Shown: piece after piece, positions 1 through 6,657 of the stretch
How positions within the stretch are numbered: position 1 is the stretch's first letter
How the letters are laid out: the number at the start of each line of letters is the position of its first letter
DNA from: Acidimicrobiia bacterium
GTDB lineage: Bacteria > Actinomycetota > Acidimicrobiia > Spongiisociales > UBA5794
Direction: 5' to 3'
Assembly: GCA_013001485.1 (NCBI GenBank)
Contig: JABDMN010000238.1
Span: 1 to 6,800 of the forward strand
DNA length: 6,800 nucleotides
Program-made: the position numbers and the translations under genes
Notes under the pieces: generated by a model
Told to the model about the DNA's origin: nothing
The model's database searches: none
What the model saw: the letters and a program-made list of their open reading frames with translations, nothing else

Positions 1-674
1 TCGCCGAAGTCGGCCGAGAGGACCATTGCATCCTCACGGCCTCCGAGGATCAATCGTTGGTGTCGGCGGCGCTCGAATGGTTGATCGGGCGGCGCGACGG
101 TGAGCGACTGGTCCTGTACCCCGGTGACGAGGCCGGCTGGCTCCACGAGGTTCTCGTCGACCACGGGTTCGGCAAGGGAGCTGTCGCCGGCCTCGAGTGG
201 GGATACGACATCGCGGCTACCGAGATGCCGAACGTCCCGGAGGGTTTCGTCGTCGACGCGCTTGCCGGACCTGAGGACTACCCCGGTGTCGACCGGTGTC
301 TCGAGGGAGCCTTTGGCGGCGACAGGAACCGGATTCCGGTCCTCGAGAGCCTTGCCTCCAATCCGCTGTTCAGGCCCGAACTCAGCATCGTGGCGCGCGA
401 CCCGGATGCCGGGATCGTCGCCTACTGCCGGGGGACTGTCGACCCCGACTCCGGCGTAGCTGGCATCGACCCCGTCGCCACGCATCCTGACTTCCAGGGC
501 CGAGGCCTCGGCAAGGCCATCCTCAAGACATGCTTCGCCAACCAACGATCGCTGGGTGGCACGGAGAGCTACATCGGGTCGGAACCCGAAGGCTCACAGG
601 GCAGCTACCTCTACCGGTCGCTCGGCCCAGCCTCGAAGCGGTCGTACTCGGAGTGGGCCAAACAGTCCACATAG
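1..674 (+). CDS. GNAT-family N-acetyltransferase, 5'-truncated by the window edge (probable tandem GNAT)
   Basis: The reading frame is open from base 3 to the TAG ending at 674, giving 223 residues with no start that must be used, so the gene probably begins left of the window. The GNAT signature is clear near the C-terminus: a beta-strand and HPDF followed by QGRGLGKAIL, the acetyl-CoA pyrophosphate-binding Q-x-x-G-x-G/A loop, then an N..... GSQGSYLYRSLG stretch matching the usual A-x-x-L-Y-x-x-x-G-F element. Upstream, a segment ending in LVDHGF looks like the tail of a first GNAT fold, followed by a second domain beginning near PEGFVVDAL, so a two-domain GNAT is likely. The enzyme would be cytosolic and transfer an acetyl group from acetyl-CoA to an amine; the substrate cannot be read from sequence. 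TTG at 57 or GTG at 60 could serve as starts but would cut into the first domain and lack a convincing ribosome binding site. No functional link to the glucanase is visible. Confidence 0.8.
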   Translation, partial: AEVGREDHCILTASEDQSLVSAALEWLIGRRDGERLVLYPGDEAGWLHEVLVDHGFGKGAVAGLEWGYDIAATEMPNVPEGFVVDALAGPEDYPGVDRCLEGAFGGDRNRIPVLESLASNPLFRPELSIVARDPDAGIVAYCRGTVDPDSGVAGIDPVATHPDFQGRGLGKAILKTCFANQRSLGGTESYIGSEPEGSQGSYLYRSLGPASKRSYSEWAKQST

Positions 675-748
675 TGATGTTTCGGGCTACCGCTGCCCCG
701 AAGTCGGCTACTCAGAGTCCCATCCCGGTATAGACGAACCCTTACTGC

Positions 749-778
749 TTGACAGGAGTTTTCCTCAATCGCTACTTT
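749..778 (+). promoter_or_regulatory. Predicted sigma70-type promoter of the glucanase gene
   Basis: A perfect -35 hexamer TTGACA lies at 749-754, and TACTTT at 773-778 is a plausible -10 (3 of 6 consensus positions, with the first two and last bases conserved), separated by 18 bp. The predicted transcription start falls near 785, inside the operator that begins at 781, leaving a leader of about 75 nt before the ATG at 861. The -35 box is strong and the -10 weak, so the call rests partly on its position directly upstream of the operator. Confidence 0.55.
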
Positions 779-780
779 CC

Positions 781-801
781 TGGGAGCGCTCCCATGGGAG
801 C
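781..801 (+). promoter_or_regulatory. CebR/CelR-type LacI-family operator, three abutting heptamer half-sites
   Basis: Positions 781-794 read TGGGAGCGCTCCCA, a perfect 14-bp palindrome identical to the operator bound by CebR in Streptomyces and CelR in Thermobifida fusca, LacI-family repressors released by cello-oligosaccharides. A third copy of the half-site, TGGGAGC at 795-801, follows without a gap, so 788-801 is a second perfect palindrome (GCTCCCA then TGGGAGC) overlapping the first. The site directly follows the predicted -10 and covers the predicted transcription start, a position suited to repression by blocking RNA polymerase. Its place upstream of a GH16 glucanase agrees with beta-glucan-responsive control. 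The inducer here (cellobiose, laminaribiose or another sugar) is not known, and no regulator gene lies in the window. Confidence 0.85.
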
Positions 802-847
802 TGTGAAGGGATATGCAATCGCTGCGGCTGACCGCGGGGAGTGATCG

Positions 848-853
848 AGGAGG
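848..853 (+). promoter_or_regulatory. Ribosome binding site that fixes the glucanase start at 861
   Basis: AGGAGG at 848-853 lies 7 nt before ATG 861, a near-ideal Shine-Dalgarno arrangement. The alternative in-frame ATG at 813 has only an AAGGG two bases upstream, too close to work well, and would add 16 polar residues before the signal peptide. Confidence 0.85.
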
Positions 854-860
854 AGCGGAC

Positions 861-3800
861 ATGGTCCGTACGGTTCATCGAGGTAAGCACCGCTCGATCG
901 TGGTTGCGCTTGCGCTGCTGCTGATCACATCGATGGTGGCGGTGGCCCCCGGAGGCATCCCGGCCGCGCTGGCCGCACCACCGGACGGCCCAGACGTGCT
1001 CACCGACTTCGAGGGCGACTTCCCCGAGGAGTTCTTCACGTTCGTCGGTGGTGTCAGCGTGGACACCTCTGGGCTCAACGTGGCCGACACCGATCCGCTC
1101 GCTCGGCCCGACCAGGTTGGCGACAACACCATCCTGACCCTCGACTACAACGTGGCCGACTTCGGTGGCTTGGGCACGGCCTACGAGATCGCCGGGCCGC
1201 AGGACTGGAGCCTCACCGAGGGCTTCAGCTTCTGGTTCTACGGCACCGGGTCGGGTCTGACCTATCAGGCCGAGATCTCCGACAACCGGTCGAACCCTGC
1301 CACCGACACGTCGGAGCGTTTCGACTACTCCTTCACCGACACCGACGCCGGGTGGACCCTCGTCTCGATTCCCTGGACCGACTTCACCCGGGCCACCGAC
1401 TTCCAGCCCGGCGGCGCCCCTGATGACGGATTCACTCTCACCGAGATCTGGGCCTGGGCCATCGTCTTGCCTCAGGGCGCCGACGTCGTCTACTTCGACG
1501 ACTTCGCTCTGGACCAGATCACCGTCGACGACTTCGAAGCTCCGCTCAACAGCGGCGCTGACGCCAACGGCATCGATATCGGCTTCTACACGTTCCGCGA
1601 CGGCGACAGCTCCGTGAGCGTCTCCCAGGCCTCCCCTCCGGTTCTGGTTCCTGGGCTTCCGGCTGACAACAACGTGCTCGCCATAGACATGGACGTCGTC
1701 AACTTCGCAGGCGTCATCCACGGCTTCGAGAACGAGACCGTCGACACCTGGGTCCCTCAGGATTGGTCGAAGAGCGCCGGCATGTCGCTGTGGCTGCATG
1801 GCAACAACTCGGGTACCGATCTGTTCATCGACCTGCTGGAGAACCGCAACCCTGACTCGACGACTGACGATGCGCAGCGGTGGACGGTCGCTCTCACAGA
1901 CGACTTCACTGGATGGCAGTACTTCGAGTTCCCGTTCAACACCTTCACCGTCAAGGGAGTCGGCAACGGCGCCCCCACCGATGAGCTGACGCTCAAAGAG
2001 GTACACGGCTGGGCATTTGGGACGCTCGGCACCGGTGGTCCGCTCTCGTTCTACATCGACGATGTGTCGTTGTACGGCGAAGCGGACATCCCGGCGTTGG
2101 CCGTTGGGTTCTCCACCAACCAGTTCGATGTCACCGAGGGCGGAACAGCCACAGTCGCCGTGAAGCTCAGCCGTGAGCTCGGCCTGGAGCCGACCGACCC
2201 AACCCAGGTCTCGGTCGACTACTCGGTGGACACCGTCGTGGCCGAAGCCGACCGTGACTTCGTGTCACCGCTCCCCACCGGCACCCTGACGTTCGTGGAG
2301 GGTGGGCCCACCGAGTTGTCGTTCCCGGTCGAGACGCTCGACGACGGGAAATACGAGGACACCGAACGGCTCATCCTGCTTCTCTCGAACCCAGTCGACG
2401 TTGCCCTTGGTTCTGTGTTCCACGGGTGGGTCAACATCGAGAACGATGACCCCTTCGATCCGCTGCTCGTGGACGACTTCGAGTTGTTCCCCTACCTGTG
2501 GGACACCGACGGCGTTCTCGACAACCCCGAGATCCCGGCTGGAGACTCGATCGCCGTTCCCGGCCAGGGCGACTACGAGCGCATCCTCGAAGCAACTGGC
2601 GGTACTGCGATCAGTCGCCAGTTCGCTATCGGAGAGGATTGGACCGGCATCGAGTCGCTGACGTTCTGGCACTACGGGCAGAACACTGGTGATGAGGTCA
2701 CTGTTGAGCTGCTCGACAACGAGGCTCCGGATCCCGGTCCGGCCGGATGGACGCTGGCATGGGCTGATGAGTTCGACGAGGCCGCCGGGACCCAGCCGAA
2801 CCCCGCCAACTGGGGCTATGAGCTCGGTGACGGCACGGTGAACGGTATCCCCGGTTGGGGCAACTCCGAGCTGCAGTACTACACCGACGACCCCGCCAAC
2901 GTCTCCACCGATGGCGAAGGCAACCTGGTGATCACGGTCGAAGAGGCCGATGGCTCGCTCGACTGCTTCTACGGACCGTGTGAATACACGTCGGCGCGGC
3001 TCATCTCGTGGCACACGGCCGAGTTTGCCTACGGCCGCATCGAGTCGCGTGTCCTGGTCCCCGATGGTGGCGCCGGCTTGTGGCCCGCGGTCTGGAGCCT
3101 GGGCACCGATATCGACCGAGTGGGCTGGCCGCAGACGGGCGAGATCGACATCATGGAGTATGTCAGCCGGATCCCCGACGAGATCTTCGGGACCATCCAC
3201 GGTCCCGGCTACTCGGGTGGGGCTGCCTACGGCAACACCTATCCGTTCCCCGGTGGCGTGTCCGCTGACTACCACACGTTCGCCATCGACTGGCAGCCAG
3301 ATCTCATCGAGTGGTACGTGGACGACATCCTCTATCACACGGCGACGCCCTCAGACGTCGCTCCCAACGAATGGGTGTTCAACGATCCGATCTTTCTACT
3401 GCTGAACTTCGCCGTGGGCGGCAACTTCGGCGGCCCGATCGCCGACACCACGACCTTCCCTCAAGAGATGAAGGTCGACTACGTGCGGGTCTACCAACCC
3501 GATGACACCGCGGAGCGATTCGAGGCATCGTTCGTCGACGATGTCGCAGGTTGGCGTCAGGTGGAATTGCCGCTCGACTCGTTCGTGCGCAGTGCCGACC
3601 AGCCTGCCGGGGCTCCCGACGACGGGCTGACCCTGTCCGGAGTCAACGGTTACGGGTTCGCCATGCCGGCATCAGGATCGCTGGTGCTCGACCAGGTGCG
3701 CCTCGTGGAAGCCCCGCCGCCCACCGAGGTGGTGGTCACCACGCTCGCCAACTCCGGTGCCGGTTCCCTGCGGGAGGCTCTCGCCGATGTCGCCACCGGA

Positions 3801-5288
3801 GGCACTGTCACGTTCGACCCGGCTTTGGCGGGAGGCACGATTGCGCTGACGTCCGGACCGATTGTCGTCGACAAGGCAATGGTCATCGACGGATCTGGTG
3901 CACCGAACCTGGCCCTCGATGGTGGCGGTGCAGATCGCGTGCTCATCGTCGACCCCGGGGTCGTCGCCGAGGTTCACCACCTCACGCTGAGCGGTGGTTG
4001 GGGCTGGCAGCTGGCCGGTTGTGTGCTCAACAACGGTGACCTGACGCTGGACCACTCCACCGTTACCGGGTGCACGATGGCCACGGACGCCGGAGACTTC
4101 TGGCAAGGCGGCGGCGGTATCTACACCGGTGCCGGCGCCAGCTTGCATCTCGTCGACTCCACGGTGTCGAACAACACAGCAGCGTGGTCGGGAGGAGGCC
4201 TGTATGGCTTCTTCGACTCGACGACCGTCATCGAGAACAGCACGATCAGCGGCAACGTCTCGGCTGACGTCGGCGGCGGAATCCGCTCTTTGGCCAACGC
4301 CACGATCGTCAACAGCACGATCAGCGGCAACGTGTCGCTCGGCTGGCACGGTGGCGCCATGTTCTTGACAGACGGTGTCACAGACATGAGCTTCACGACG
4401 GTCAGCGACAACGTGGGACCCGATTGGGCCCCATCAGCGGTGTTTGTCGGCACATTTGGGCCCAGCGCTGCAACATTGAACGTTGGCAACAGCATCATCG
4501 CCGGTAACCAGTGGTTTGGGTGCTTCCTGGCTCCGTTTGGCGCCGGGGCGGTGGCGATCAACTCGCTGGGCAACAACGTGTTCAGTGACGACACCTGCTT
4601 CGCAGGTGGCACCGATCAGATCGTTGCCGACGCCGGTCTCGAGCCACTCGCCGACAACGGTGGGTCTGCCCAGACCCACGCGCTGGTGTTCGCCGGTCCC
4701 GCCATGGACGCCGCCGATGCGGCGAGCTGTCCCACGCACGACCAGCGCGGAGTTGCTCGTCCCCAGCTGACGGGTTGTGATGTCGGTGCCTACGAGCTCG
4801 ACTTCGAAGGTGGCCTCGGTCAGGCGCTCACCGACTCGGTGATGCCCGGCACGGCTGACCTGTTGCTGGTGGCCGGGGATCGCCTCGAGCGGCGATACGT
4901 GTTCAAGGCATGGTTCGAGCTGTGGGCTTCGTCGTACGACCGCCTGTGGATCGGTGACGGCAACTCTCTGGACATGCGCTTTGGCGGACGAGTCTTCCTC
5001 CGTCACGAAAGCGCTGTGGGCGAGTTGCAGAAGGCAGCCGCACTCGAAGGCGGTGCCGCTGGAGGCATCGCGGTGGTGATTGATCAGATCGTGTTCCTCG
5101 ATCGGACGCTGGCCGAGCTGCAGTTGGACCTGGCGTATGACGTCGGAGCCAGCCCGGACCGCATTGCCGACGCCGAGGCCGCCCTCGCCGACGGGTACGC
5201 GGCGGACGCAGGCGGTCTGTCACGAGACGCCATTCGACACTTCGGAACTGCCTGGCAGGAAGCGACGCTCGGCATCCAGAGGCTCTGA
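861..5288 (+). CDS. Secreted multimodular GH16 endo-beta-1,3-glucanase (laminarinase-like) with CBM11-like, Calx-beta and beta-helix domains
   Basis: A predicted exported enzyme of 1475 residues that should hydrolyse internal beta-1,3 (or mixed beta-1,3/1,4) glucan bonds outside the cell. Residues 1-38 form a Sec signal peptide: basic VRTVHRGKHR, hydrophobic core 13-29, cleavage after ALA38. Residues 45-218 and 222-405 are two homologous beta-sandwich modules of CBM11/CIA30 type, sharing a FWFYG-like strand, GAPDDGFTL-like loop and terminal FDDF-like strand. Residues 412-530 are a Calx-beta domain (GTLTFVEGG, ETLDDGKYEDTERL, LLLSNP). A third beta-sandwich module occupies 537-628 and 881-950, interrupted by the GH16 domain at 630-880. 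The catalytic motif is EIDIME: nucleophile E761, D763 and acid/base E766, the E-x-D-x-x-E form of bacterial laminarinases, supported by GLWPAVWSLG and LLLNFAVGGNFGG. Residues 954-1314 form a right-handed beta-helix opening with SLREAL and ending DQRGVARP...CDVGAYE, as in choice-of-anchor-Q proteins. Residues 1315-1475 are unrecognised, with no LPXTG motif or C-terminal membrane segment. The gene is monocistronic. Product class is sure; exact glucan preference is inferred. Confidence 0.9.
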   Translation: MVRTVHRGKHRSIVVALALLLITSMVAVAPGGIPAALAAPPDGPDVLTDFEGDFPEEFFTFVGGVSVDTSGLNVADTDPLARPDQVGDNTILTLDYNVADFGGLGTAYEIAGPQDWSLTEGFSFWFYGTGSGLTYQAEISDNRSNPATDTSERFDYSFTDTDAGWTLVSIPWTDFTRATDFQPGGAPDDGFTLTEIWAWAIVLPQGADVVYFDDFALDQITVDDFEAPLNSGADANGIDIGFYTFRDGDSSVSVSQASPPVLVPGLPADNNVLAIDMDVVNFAGVIHGFENETVDTWVPQDWSKSAGMSLWLHGNNSGTDLFIDLLENRNPDSTTDDAQRWTVALTDDFTGWQYFEFPFNTFTVKGVGNGAPTDELTLKEVHGWAFGTLGTGGPLSFYIDDVSLYGEADIPALAVGFSTNQFDVTEGGTATVAVKLSRELGLEPTDPTQVSVDYSVDTVVAEADRDFVSPLPTGTLTFVEGGPTELSFPVETLDDGKYEDTERLILLLSNPVDVALGSVFHGWVNIENDDPFDPLLVDDFELFPYLWDTDGVLDNPEIPAGDSIAVPGQGDYERILEATGGTAISRQFAIGEDWTGIESLTFWHYGQNTGDEVTVELLDNEAPDPGPAGWTLAWADEFDEAAGTQPNPANWGYELGDGTVNGIPGWGNSELQYYTDDPANVSTDGEGNLVITVEEADGSLDCFYGPCEYTSARLISWHTAEFAYGRIESRVLVPDGGAGLWPAVWSLGTDIDRVGWPQTGEIDIMEYVSRIPDEIFGTIHGPGYSGGAAYGNTYPFPGGVSADYHTFAIDWQPDLIEWYVDDILYHTATPSDVAPNEWVFNDPIFLLLNFAVGGNFGGPIADTTTFPQEMKVDYVRVYQPDDTAERFEASFVDDVAGWRQVELPLDSFVRSADQPAGAPDDGLTLSGVNGYGFAMPASGSLVLDQVRLVEAPPPTEVVVTTLANSGAGSLREALADVATGGTVTFDPALAGGTIALTSGPIVVDKAMVIDGSGAPNLALDGGGADRVLIVDPGVVAEVHHLTLSGGWGWQLAGCVLNNGDLTLDHSTVTGCTMATDAGDFWQGGGGIYTGAGASLHLVDSTVSNNTAAWSGGGLYGFFDSTTVIENSTISGNVSADVGGGIRSLANATIVNSTISGNVSLGWHGGAMFLTDGVTDMSFTTVSDNVGPDWAPSAVFVGTFGPSAATLNVGNSIIAGNQWFGCFLAPFGAGAVAINSLGNNVFSDDTCFAGGTDQIVADAGLEPLADNGGSAQTHALVFAGPAMDAADAASCPTHDQRGVARPQLTGCDVGAYELDFEGGLGQALTDSVMPGTADLLLVAGDRLERRYVFKAWFELWASSYDRLWIGDGNSLDMRFGGRVFLRHESAVGELQKAAALEGGAAGGIAVVIDQIVFLDRTLAELQLDLAYDVGASPDRIADAEAALADGYAADAGGLSRDAIRHFGTAWQEATLGIQRL
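2748..3500 (+). other. GH16 catalytic domain nested inside the third beta-sandwich module
   Basis: This stretch encodes residues 630-880, a full-length GH16 domain of about 250 residues running from WTLAWADEF to VDYVRVYQP. It sits between LLDNEAPDPGPAG and DDTAERFEASF. In modules 1 and 2 the same two places are joined by a short loop (DNRSNPATDTSERF and ENRNPDSTTDDAQRW). The third module therefore continues after the enzyme with GWRQVELPLDSF, GAPDDGLTL and LVLDQVRLVE, which align with GWTLVSIPWTDF, GAPDDGFTL and VVYFDDFAL of module 1. The enzyme thus occupies a loop of the binding-like module. Two cysteines in DCFYGPCEY may form a local disulfide. Confidence 0.85.
4236..4333 (+). repeat. Pair of identical 23-bp repeats in the beta-helix coding region
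   Basis: The same 23 bases occur at 4236-4258 and 4311-4333, a 75-bp (25-codon) period. Both encode NSTISGNV, and similar NSTVS/STVSNN units surround them, so the repeat marks successive rungs of the right-handed beta-helix. Identity at the DNA level points to recent duplication or conversion of one rung. Confidence 0.8.
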
Positions 5289-5296
5289 CCACGTGA

Positions 5297-5329
5297 CGGG
5301 CGGTGGCGCCCTTGCGGCGTCATCGCCCG
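5297..5329 (+). terminator. Hairpin terminator candidate between convergent genes
   Basis: Bases 5297-5310 pair with 5316-5329 around a 5-nt loop (CTTGC), giving a 14-bp stem with two G-U pairs, 9 bp after the glucanase stop. No U-tract follows, as is common in high-GC actinobacteria. The two G-U pairs become C-A mismatches in the minus-strand transcript, so the fold should favour the plus-strand (glucanase) RNA, though it could serve both. Confidence 0.6.
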
Positions 5330-5333
5330 GAGC

Positions 5334-5361
5334 TACCGGCTATCGGCTATCGGCTATCGGC
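5334..5361. repeat. Heptanucleotide tandem repeat, 4 units, at the 3' end of the oxidoreductase gene
   Basis: Four 7-bp units: TACCGGC at 5334-5340, then three identical TATCGGC at 5341-5347, 5348-5354 and 5355-5361. The array covers the last codons and the TAG stop (5347-5349) of the minus-strand gene. On that strand the unit is GCCGATA, and the stop is formed across the junction of two units. Confidence 0.9.
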
Positions 5362-6657
5362 TGCCAGGCCTGCATCGATTGCCTTGAGGTTCTCTTCCTC
5401 GAAGGGGCCTGCCGCGGCGGCGTAGAGGGCGTCGATGGGGATGCCGAGGCTGGTCGCTGCAGCGGCGAGCACGACCAGGGCGTGGTTGGTCTTCGGGATC
5501 CGTTCGCCTGTGGCGTTGGGGTCGATTATCACGACTCGCGCCCGGGTGTCGATGTCGGCGAACTCCGGGACTGTGAACACGGTCGAACTCGGCGTCAGCC
5601 TCTCCAGGTTGCTTTCGACTTTGCGGAGGCCGTCGGTGGACAGGAGGACGAGGACATCGGGGGTCGTCACTGGCAGGGCGGGCTGCTCGGTGGGGGAGAT
5701 CACCAGGTGGTTCACGCTGTGGCCGGTCTTGACCGTCACGGGATAGTCGCCGCGCTGGCGAGCCCACAGGCCAGAGCGGATGGCAGCTTCGGCGACCAGT
5801 CGGGTCGCTGAGCGGACCTTGGCCCCTGCCGAACCAGCGATCAGCAGGGAGATCGTCTTGGTGACCTCTGACGAGAAATCGGCGGAGAGCCCGGCCGTTT
5901 CTCGCAGCGGAGGCAGTGCGGCTGCTTGATCGCGGTACAACCGCTCGTACCCGTCGACGTCGCGGTCGGCGACAACGCCACGGGCGTAGCCGTGGTCGTC
6001 GATCAGTGACTCGAGGCCCTTCTTTCCCAGCCGGTTCTTCGGAACAAAGTAGGCGGTGCACAGCTCCCAGATGTCGAGCAGGGCGAAGCCGGGGTGACGG
6101 ATGGCGTCGACCATCCGGTTGGCGAGATCGGGATCGAATGAGGTCCCTCGATACACGTACCCGGCACCGTTGACATCGACGGTCCCGCAGATGTCGAGCG
6201 GGTGCTCCAACGAGCCCTGCGGAGTGGTCGAGGTGACCGACCCTTCCGGAGTGGTTGTGGAGTGCTGGCCGCCGGTCATCCCGAAGTTGAGGTTGTTCAT
6301 CACCAGCACCGTGACGCCAACGTTGCGGCGGGCAGCGTTGATCAGGTGGGTGCCTCCGATACCGGTTCCGCCATCGCCCATGATCACGATCACCGTCAGC
6401 TCAGGGCGGGCGAGCTTGACCCCGGTGGCGTAGGTGACGCTGCGGCCGTGCAGGCCATGGAACGCAGAGGTGGCGAAGTACTGATCGGAAAGGCCTGCGC
6501 ACCCGATGTCAGACACGATGACGACCTCGGCAGGGTCGAGCTGCAAAGTGACCAACGCCTCGTTGAGCGAGTCGAGGACGCTGCCGTGCCCACACCCAGG
6601 ACAGAACGGATATCCGGTGTCGTTGCGGTACGAGTCGAGGCGAAGAACCGTTGTCAT
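5347..6657 (-). CDS. 2-oxoacid:ferredoxin oxidoreductase, beta subunit fused to a gamma-type domain (korB-like)
   Basis: A 436-residue cytosolic subunit of a thiamine-diphosphate enzyme that oxidatively decarboxylates a 2-oxoacid with CoA, passing electrons to ferredoxin (or the reverse). Residues 1 to about 225 are the beta subunit: FCPGCGHG (C19, C22), DIGC (C53) and WELC (C200) match the four-cysteine pattern that binds the [4Fe-4S] cluster in this family, and GDGG at 94-97 with NN at 121-122 is the ThDP/Mg motif. HLINAARRN and NFGMTGGQ are typical beta-subunit sequence. Residues from about 268 to 430 resemble the gamma subunit: a strand and glycine-rich turn, ARLVAEAAIRSG-like helix, PDVLVLLS, and NHALVVLAAAATSLGIP; the usual GGxGGQG loop is degenerate here (AGSAGAKV). 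The ATG overlaps the TGA of the upstream alpha gene by 4 bp (ATGA), with GGAG 7 nt upstream, so the two are translationally coupled. Whether the substrate is 2-oxoglutarate, pyruvate or a branched-chain 2-oxoacid cannot be told from what is visible. Confidence 0.88.
   Translation of the reverse strand: MTTVLRLDSYRNDTGYPFCPGCGHGSVLDSLNEALVTLQLDPAEVVIVSDIGCAGLSDQYFATSAFHGLHGRSVTYATGVKLARPELTVIVIMGDGGTGIGGTHLINAARRNVGVTVLVMNNLNFGMTGGQHSTTTPEGSVTSTTPQGSLEHPLDICGTVDVNGAGYVYRGTSFDPDLANRMVDAIRHPGFALLDIWELCTAYFVPKNRLGKKGLESLIDDHGYARGVVADRDVDGYERLYRDQAAALPPLRETAGLSADFSSEVTKTISLLIAGSAGAKVRSATRLVAEAAIRSGLWARQRGDYPVTVKTGHSVNHLVISPTEQPALPVTTPDVLVLLSTDGLRKVESNLERLTPSSTVFTVPEFADIDTRARVVIIDPNATGERIPKTNHALVVLAAAATSLGIPIDALYAAAAGPFEEENLKAIDAGLAADSR

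Noticed and set aside
57..59. TTG as true start of the GNAT gene
   Set aside because: The frame stays open to the window edge, the upstream residues read like normal protein, and starting here would begin in the middle of a first GNAT domain.
781..801. Inverted repeats as a terminator for the GNAT gene
   Set aside because: The palindromes have no loop bases, no U-tract follows, and the first one matches a known LacI-family operator exactly beside a promoter.
765..2006. Long open frame of 413 codons on the minus strand inside the glucanase gene
   Set aside because: Its peptide is low-complexity (rich in V, E, G, R), has no recognisable domain, and lies antisense to well-supported domains; it is a shadow of GC-rich codon usage.
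2265..3338. Open frame of 357 codons on the minus strand opposite the GH16 region
   Set aside because: It lies antisense to conserved GH16 sequence including the catalytic motif, and its own peptide has no family signature or ribosome binding site that I can see.
2469..3710. Interpretation of the split module as two separate linkers around GH16 or as an assembly error
   Set aside because: Both halves align in order to modules 1 and 2 without a missing or duplicated part, and the reading frame is continuous across both junctions.
5334..5361. Short repeats as a CRISPR array or attachment site
   Set aside because: The units are only 7 bp with no spacers, and there is no integrase or mobile-element gene nearby.
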